From: Treponema sp. UBA4232
GTDB lineage: Bacteria > Spirochaetota > Spirochaetia > Treponematales > Treponemataceae
Direction of reading: 5' to 3'
Assembly: GCA_002396325.1 (NCBI GenBank)
Contig: DGXM01000132.1
Coordinates: forward strand, 1-8,831
DNA: 8,831 bases
Below, piece by piece: positions 6,560-8,831 of this stretch. The notes under the pieces are model-generated. The model did not search any database, was not told where the DNA came from, and worked only from the letters and a program-made list of their open reading frames with translations. Made by a program: the position numbers and the translations under genes. How positions within the stretch are numbered: position 1 is the first letter of the stretch; every line of letters begins with the position of its first letter.

Positions 6560-7396
6560 CTACAGCTGCACGCCTGTGCGGATTTTTTCCTGGAAGCGCT
6601 CGAGTTTTTTTCCTGAAAGCGGATTTTCACCGCCGTCAAGAACTATGCGCAAAGCCTCGATTTCTTCCCCGGTAAATGAGACTGATTTTTCCATATCGTT
6701 TTCGAAGGATGCGGCTGCCATTGGACACACCTTGCGAACCATTTCCAGAATCACTTTTGCATACTCGCGGATTTCGTACTGGGCATGTGAATCAAGACGC
6801 AGCTTCAGGAAATGGAAAAGATTGTGCAAATCCATCTGCCAGTAGAATTCAGTGTAAAGAGAAAGCGGAAGATTTATGCGGGCAATTTCACGGGCAAGTC
6901 CTTTGTCCAACATTCCGCTGTAAGATTCGTAGGCATCCTTCTGGCCTTCAATAAAAGATGTGCGGAACTCTTCAGCCTGCTCCACGGGAAGAGGTTCTGA
7001 CTCACGCCCCTGTTTGTTGTTTTTGCTTTGCGCGGAGATGCAGGAATCCTCGGGCACGTAAAACTCATCGCGCATCACACTGTAGCGGCCCGAAACTTCA
7101 TTCATGCGCCCCATTCTGTGACGAACCCACTGCCGGGCAACGAAAATCGGCATCTTCAGATGGAAAGTGAAAACCACCTGCTCAAAGGGAGATGTGTGCT
7201 GATGACGAAGAAGATAATCTATGAGTGCTCCGTCCTGACTCACTGTTTTGGTGCCTTCGCCGTAAGAGACACGGGCAGACTGAACAATGCGCTGGTCTGA
7301 GCCGTAATAGTCAACCAGACGGACGAAACCTTTGTCGAGCACGGGGAATTCTTTGTCGAGAATTTCTTCCGCTTCAGGAACAATGCAATGGGCCAT
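6560..7396 (-). CDS. thyX: flavin-dependent thymidylate synthase ThyX
   Basis: A 278-residue enzyme that makes dTMP from dUMP using FAD, NADPH and methylenetetrahydrofolate. I start it at the ATG at 7396-7394 (MAHCIVPEAEEILD), because AGAGG lies nine bases upstream at 7410-7406. An ATG at 7429 would add 11 residues but has no ribosome-binding site. The ThyX signature RHRX7S is present as RHRMGRMNEVS (residues 92-102), followed by GRYS. The Ser at 102 corresponds to Ser88 of Thermotoga ThyX, and the Arg in LRLDSHAQYEIREYA (residue 200) corresponds to its dUMP-binding Arg174. RHQHTSPFEQVVFTFHLK (64-81) is the usual FAD/substrate region. Length and motif order are typical. The Ser commonly found in RHRxxS is Gly here (RHRMGR), a tolerated variation. 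The gene is convergent with the 672-residue protein gene and downstream of the HdeD-like gene. Confidence 0.97.
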   Translation of the reverse strand: MAHCIVPEAEEILDKEFPVLDKGFVRLVDYYGSDQRIVQSARVSYGEGTKTVSQDGALIDYLLRHQHTSPFEQVVFTFHLKMPIFVARQWVRHRMGRMNEVSGRYSVMRDEFYVPEDSCISAQSKNNKQGRESEPLPVEQAEEFRTSFIEGQKDAYESYSGMLDKGLAREIARINLPLSLYTEFYWQMDLHNLFHFLKLRLDSHAQYEIREYAKVILEMVRKVCPMAAASFENDMEKSVSFTGEEIEALRIVLDGGENPLSGKKLERFQEKIRTGVQL

Positions 7397-7427
7397 ATCA
7401 AAAAACCTCTGTTTAAAATTTTTTTTC

Positions 7428-7480
7428 ATGCGGAGGATTCAATCCCCAGCGTCGTTTGAAACTTTGTTGCGAATCCGCAT
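7428..7480. repeat. imperfect inverted repeat upstream of thyX
   Basis: ATGCGGAGGATTC at 7428-7440 is the complement of GAATCCGCAT at 7471-7480 apart from a three-base bulge, with a 30-base gap. The nonamer GGATTCAAT also occurs directly at 7435-7443 and 7512-7520, flanking the gap between thyX and the HdeD-like gene. If thyX starts at 7396 the hairpin lies in its leader. Confidence 0.4.
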
Positions 7481-7482
7481 CG

Positions 7483-7504
7483 AAAAGCCGGAGTTTCCGA
7501 GGCT
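7483..7504 (-). terminator. weak terminator after the HdeD-like gene
   Basis: On the minus strand AGCC-TC-GGA pairs with TCC-GGCT across AAC (seven pairs with a two-base bulge), followed by TTT and then CG. The T-run is short, so read-through into thyX is likely. No good separate thyX promoter was found. Confidence 0.35.
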
Positions 7505-7515
7505 CCCTATGGGAT

Positions 7516-8133
7516 TCAATTTTCCGTTGAAGAATCTTCCGGTGGATTTTTTTCTTCATGGGCCTGTGCTTCAGAGGACACGTCGGACACCGATTCCGGT
7601 TCCACTACAATCGGCTTGTTTCTCCACTCGTAGACAGCCACAATCGCACTGCACACCGCAAGGACGATTCCCATGATGCGCACAATGCCCTTCACACCAA
7701 CTATGGCAATCACCAAAAGCAGCATGGCGATAAGAAGCATGGCAACAGACTCAAGTCTGTAGGATTTACTGGGGACTCCGCCTTCATCAAGTTTAGTGAC
7801 AAGGAAAAATCCCACGGCAGATGAAATCACAAGACAAACCGCAAGCACATAAAGCAGGATATGAACAACTTTTTCGGCTGTATTGAAAAAAGCGACAGGC
7901 AGACATACTGCAAGCACGCCAACCGCAATGCTCACGAGGCTCCTTGCAATGACCATACGGCGGAAGGTCGAATCCTCAAGCAGGACACGCACTTTCACAA
8001 GATCGGAAAATCCTTTCACCAAGCCGGCAAAACCAAGAAGGACGACAATCACCTTTACGCTGAAATCTGTAAAAACAGCAACGATGATTCCAACCACCAT
8101 GGAAAGCAGACTTACAAACAATCCCGATGTCAT
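7516..8133 (-). CDS. HdeD/DUF308-type membrane protein
   Basis: A 205-residue protein with about six membrane segments at roughly 4-21, 23-44, 60-83, 88-113, 126-146 and 147-168, in the two-by-two helix spacing of the HdeD/DUF308 family. The family is named for an E. coli acid-resistance membrane protein, but most members have no known role. The C-terminal 35 residues (from RNKPIVVEPE onward) are acidic and Ser-rich and probably form a disordered cytoplasmic tail. The start at 8133 is supported by AGGAGGT at 8144-8138, five bases from the ATG. An extended -10 promoter lies about 85 bases upstream. The gene precedes thyX on the same strand with a 119-base gap and a weak hairpin. There is no functional link visible between the two. 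The family call rests on topology and is moderately secure. Confidence 0.85.
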   Translation of the reverse strand: MTSGLFVSLLSMVVGIIVAVFTDFSVKVIVVLLGFAGLVKGFSDLVKVRVLLEDSTFRRMVIARSLVSIAVGVLAVCLPVAFFNTAEKVVHILLYVLAVCLVISSAVGFFLVTKLDEGGVPSKSYRLESVAMLLIAMLLLVIAIVGVKGIVRIMGIVLAVCSAIVAVYEWRNKPIVVEPESVSDVSSEAQAHEEKNPPEDSSTEN

Positions 8134-8217
8134 GCGGACCTCCTAAATGCATTTGCGAAAGCACCATACTTCGACAGTTCCAGCCGCCGGTTCAGATATC
8201 TTCCGCAGCTCGCATCC

Positions 8218-8246
8218 ATTATATCATTTTGAAGTCATCGTGTACA
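8218..8246 (-). promoter_or_regulatory. extended -10 promoter for the HdeD-like gene
   Basis: On the minus strand the -35 is TGTACA (8246-8241, 4 of 6), the spacer is 17 bases, and the -10 is TATAAT (8223-8218) preceded by TGA, giving the extended form. The start would be near 8211, leaving a leader of about 78 bases. Confidence 0.7.
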
Positions 8247-8301
8247 CACCGTCCCATCGTTCGGGAAGACCATTCTGCACGAAGAACATACAGCTGTCCA
8301 T
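8224..8301 (-). pseudogene. possible gene remnant or short leader peptide
   Basis: The minus frame ending TGA at 8226-8224 reads MDSCMFFVQNGLPERW then DGVYTMTSK from ATG 8301. It stays open upstream (YDITLADSLLFQVF) to the SRP RNA gene. The residue mix (FFVQNGLPERWDGVY) and codons look like real protein rather than chance. A short AGGTG lies three bases before ATG 8301. It may be the tail of a gene replaced by rearrangement beside the SRP RNA, or a small peptide. The stop codon is part of the extended -10 of the next promoter. Confidence 0.2.
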
Positions 8302-8374
8302 AAACACCTGGAAGAGTAATGAATCGGCAAGAGTAATGTCGTAATTGTTGCTTGCCGCTGAAATGGAGCTAAAC

Positions 8375-8382
8375 AAAAAAAA
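8375..8382 (-). terminator. T-tract ending the SRP RNA
   Basis: On the minus strand eight T follow directly after the closing stem of the SRP RNA. The RNA's own terminal helix plus this tract forms an intrinsic terminator. Confidence 0.8.
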
Positions 8383-8482
8383 GAGCCTAGATAATCTTCG
8401 GCACCACTTCAAACCAAATACCGTTGCTTCCTTCCGGATCTGGCGGGGTTTTCTGGCAGAAATGTGCAAAGCATCTAGACTC
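8383..8482 (-). ncRNA. ffs: signal recognition particle RNA (4.5S type)
   Basis: The minus strand encodes a compact SRP RNA of about 100 bases. The hallmark domain IV sequence GATCCGGAAGGAAGCAACGG lies at 8440-8421, with the GGAA tetraloop at 8435-8432 and the AGCA side of the internal loop that binds Ffh. The ends pair: GAGTCTAGAT at 8482-8473 with ATCTAGGCTC at 8392-8383 (ten pairs, one G-U), then GCAC with GTGC further in. With Ffh and FtsY this RNA delivers nascent membrane and exported proteins to the translocon. It is the short form without an Alu domain, as in most Gram-negative bacteria and spirochaetes. It has its own promoter and T-tract. Exact ends are inferred from the pairing. 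Confidence 0.93.
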
Positions 8483-8491
8483 AATGAACTA

Positions 8492-8520
8492 AGTCTAACG
8501 CAATGGGGAAAAAAAATCAA
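8492..8520 (-). promoter_or_regulatory. promoter of the SRP RNA gene
   Basis: On the minus strand TTGATT (8520-8515) and TAGACT (8497-8492) are separated by 17 bases. The -10 lies nine bases before the inferred RNA 5' end at 8482. It diverges from the lipoprotein promoter at 8554-8582, with 33 bases between the two -35 boxes. Confidence 0.65.
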
Positions 8521-8553
8521 GGGGGAAAATAATTTGGAATTTAGTATTTAGAA

Positions 8554-8582
8554 TTGATAATGTGTGTGTGTTGTGTTATAAT
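8554..8582 (+). promoter_or_regulatory. extended -10 promoter with TG repeats in the spacer
   Basis: The -35 is TTGATA at 8554-8559 (5 of 6), the spacer is exactly 17 bases, and the -10 is TATAAT at 8577-8582 with TG one base before it. The spacer is almost entirely TG dinucleotides. The predicted start is near 8589, about 24 bases before ATG 8613. It serves the lipoprotein gene at the right edge. Confidence 0.8.
8561..8570. repeat. (TG)5 microsatellite in a promoter spacer
   Basis: Five TG units followed by TTGTGT fill the 17-base gap between TTGATA and TATAAT. Loss or gain of one unit would give 15- or 19-base spacing and weaken the promoter. The tract is short, so slippage would be slow. 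Confidence 0.7.
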
Positions 8583-8612
8583 TACGGTGATAATACATAG
8601 TCGAGGTGTAGC

Positions 8613-8831
8613 ATGATTGTTGCCAAAGATCCCTATACACTTGTACCCCCCCCCCGCTGTTGCTTGTAGAGTTTCAGATACACATTCTGAGTGTTCAGTA
8701 TTTTCAAATCACAGAAAAAAAACTATTTTTTTCATATTGAGTTTTTTAATTTTTTCTTTTCTCTTCACATCTTGTGATTTTTGGAATGAGCCTGTACATG
8801 ATTATTTTGAAAAATGGACAAGCGAAGTTTC
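8613..8831 (+). CDS. lipoprotein N-terminus, out of frame at a C10 tract (partial, likely phase-variable)
   Basis: ATG 8613 has GAGGTG at 8603-8608 and reads MIVAKDPYTLVPPPRCCL, then stops at TAG 8667-8669. With one C fewer (or two more) in the C10 run the same ATG continues through ACRVSDTHSECSV into RKKTIFFILSFLIFSFLFTSC, with the lipid Cys at codon 8773-8775, and on past the window as DFWNEPVHDYFEKWTSEV. The signal peptide is typical of spirochaete lipoproteins (two Lys, long hydrophobic core, FTSC), and the mature start resembles a family of treponemal lipoproteins I know by pattern. Between the C run and the signal peptide there is no in-frame ATG or GTG with a ribosome-binding site. In the present C10 state the lipoprotein frame could be entered only from TTG at 8617 or 8620, probably poorly. 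The predicted n-region of 34 residues before RKK is unusually long. An error in the homopolymer count could also explain the break. Confidence 0.65.
8646..8655. repeat. C10 homopolymer in the lipoprotein 5' coding region
   Basis: Ten consecutive C, beginning 33 bases after the A of ATG 8613. The frame upstream (ATG 8613) and the frame downstream (lipoprotein) differ by one base, exactly the state expected for a slipped-strand on/off switch in the off position. Confidence 0.85.

Noticed and set aside
7411..7442. Possible thyX promoter, TTGAAT then TTTTAA
   Set aside because: The -10 match is poor (3 of 6), and the start would fall on the ribosome-binding site.
8224..8520. 98-codon minus-strand frame as a whole gene
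   Set aside because: Its first half is the SRP RNA itself, and its start is within the SRP RNA promoter. Only the C-terminal part is kept as a possible remnant.
8345..8551. 68-codon plus-strand frame over the SRP RNA region
   Set aside because: It is antisense to the SRP RNA, ends in AT-rich promoter sequence and has no ribosome-binding site.

Overview
The window most likely comes from a host-associated Treponema or a close spirochaete relative. This is inferred from protein style, not from a search. Supporting signs are a lipoprotein-rich gene set with loose lipoboxes, a formylglycine-enzyme-fold lipoprotein carrying an InlB B-repeat-like segment, thyX for thymidylate synthesis, and a lipoprotein N-terminus of a type I associate with treponemes (Cys, then NEPVHDYFEKWTSEV). 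Base composition is moderate and gene density is high.

Layout, left to right. Positions 1-67 may hold the last codons of an upstream gene. Positions 264-2716 are a compact plus-strand trio: a lipoprotein with an FGE-sulfatase fold that lacks the catalytic cysteines, a small DUF4190-like membrane protein, and a divergent prolipoprotein diacylglyceryl transferase (Lgt)-like membrane protein joined to the previous gene by a TAATG stop/start overlap. Positions 2717-3246 contain no convincing gene. They hold three 20-bp tandem units and a cluster of small perfect hairpins, a modular palindromic intergenic repeat. A strong promoter at 3247-3275 then drives a plus-strand pair: a DUF2804-family protein and an unrecognised 672-residue cytoplasmic protein. 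This pair ends in a long hairpin terminator at 6490-6537, placed between convergent genes.

On the minus strand lie thyX (6560-7396), an HdeD/DUF308-type membrane protein (7516-8133) with its own extended -10 promoter, and the SRP 4.5S RNA gene (8383-8482) with a promoter and an eight-T tail. No obvious protein product explains the SRP RNA region.

The right edge is the most interesting part. A plus-strand promoter has a (TG)5 dinucleotide run inside its -35/-10 spacer. It is followed by a good ribosome-binding site and an ATG, then a run of ten C a few codons later. As sequenced, that ATG frame stops at 8667-8669. With one C fewer (or two more) it reads straight into a lipoprotein signal peptide and a treponeme-type lipoprotein N-terminus that continues past the window. 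This looks like a phase-variable surface lipoprotein caught in its off frame, possibly with two separate contingency repeats, one transcriptional and one translational.
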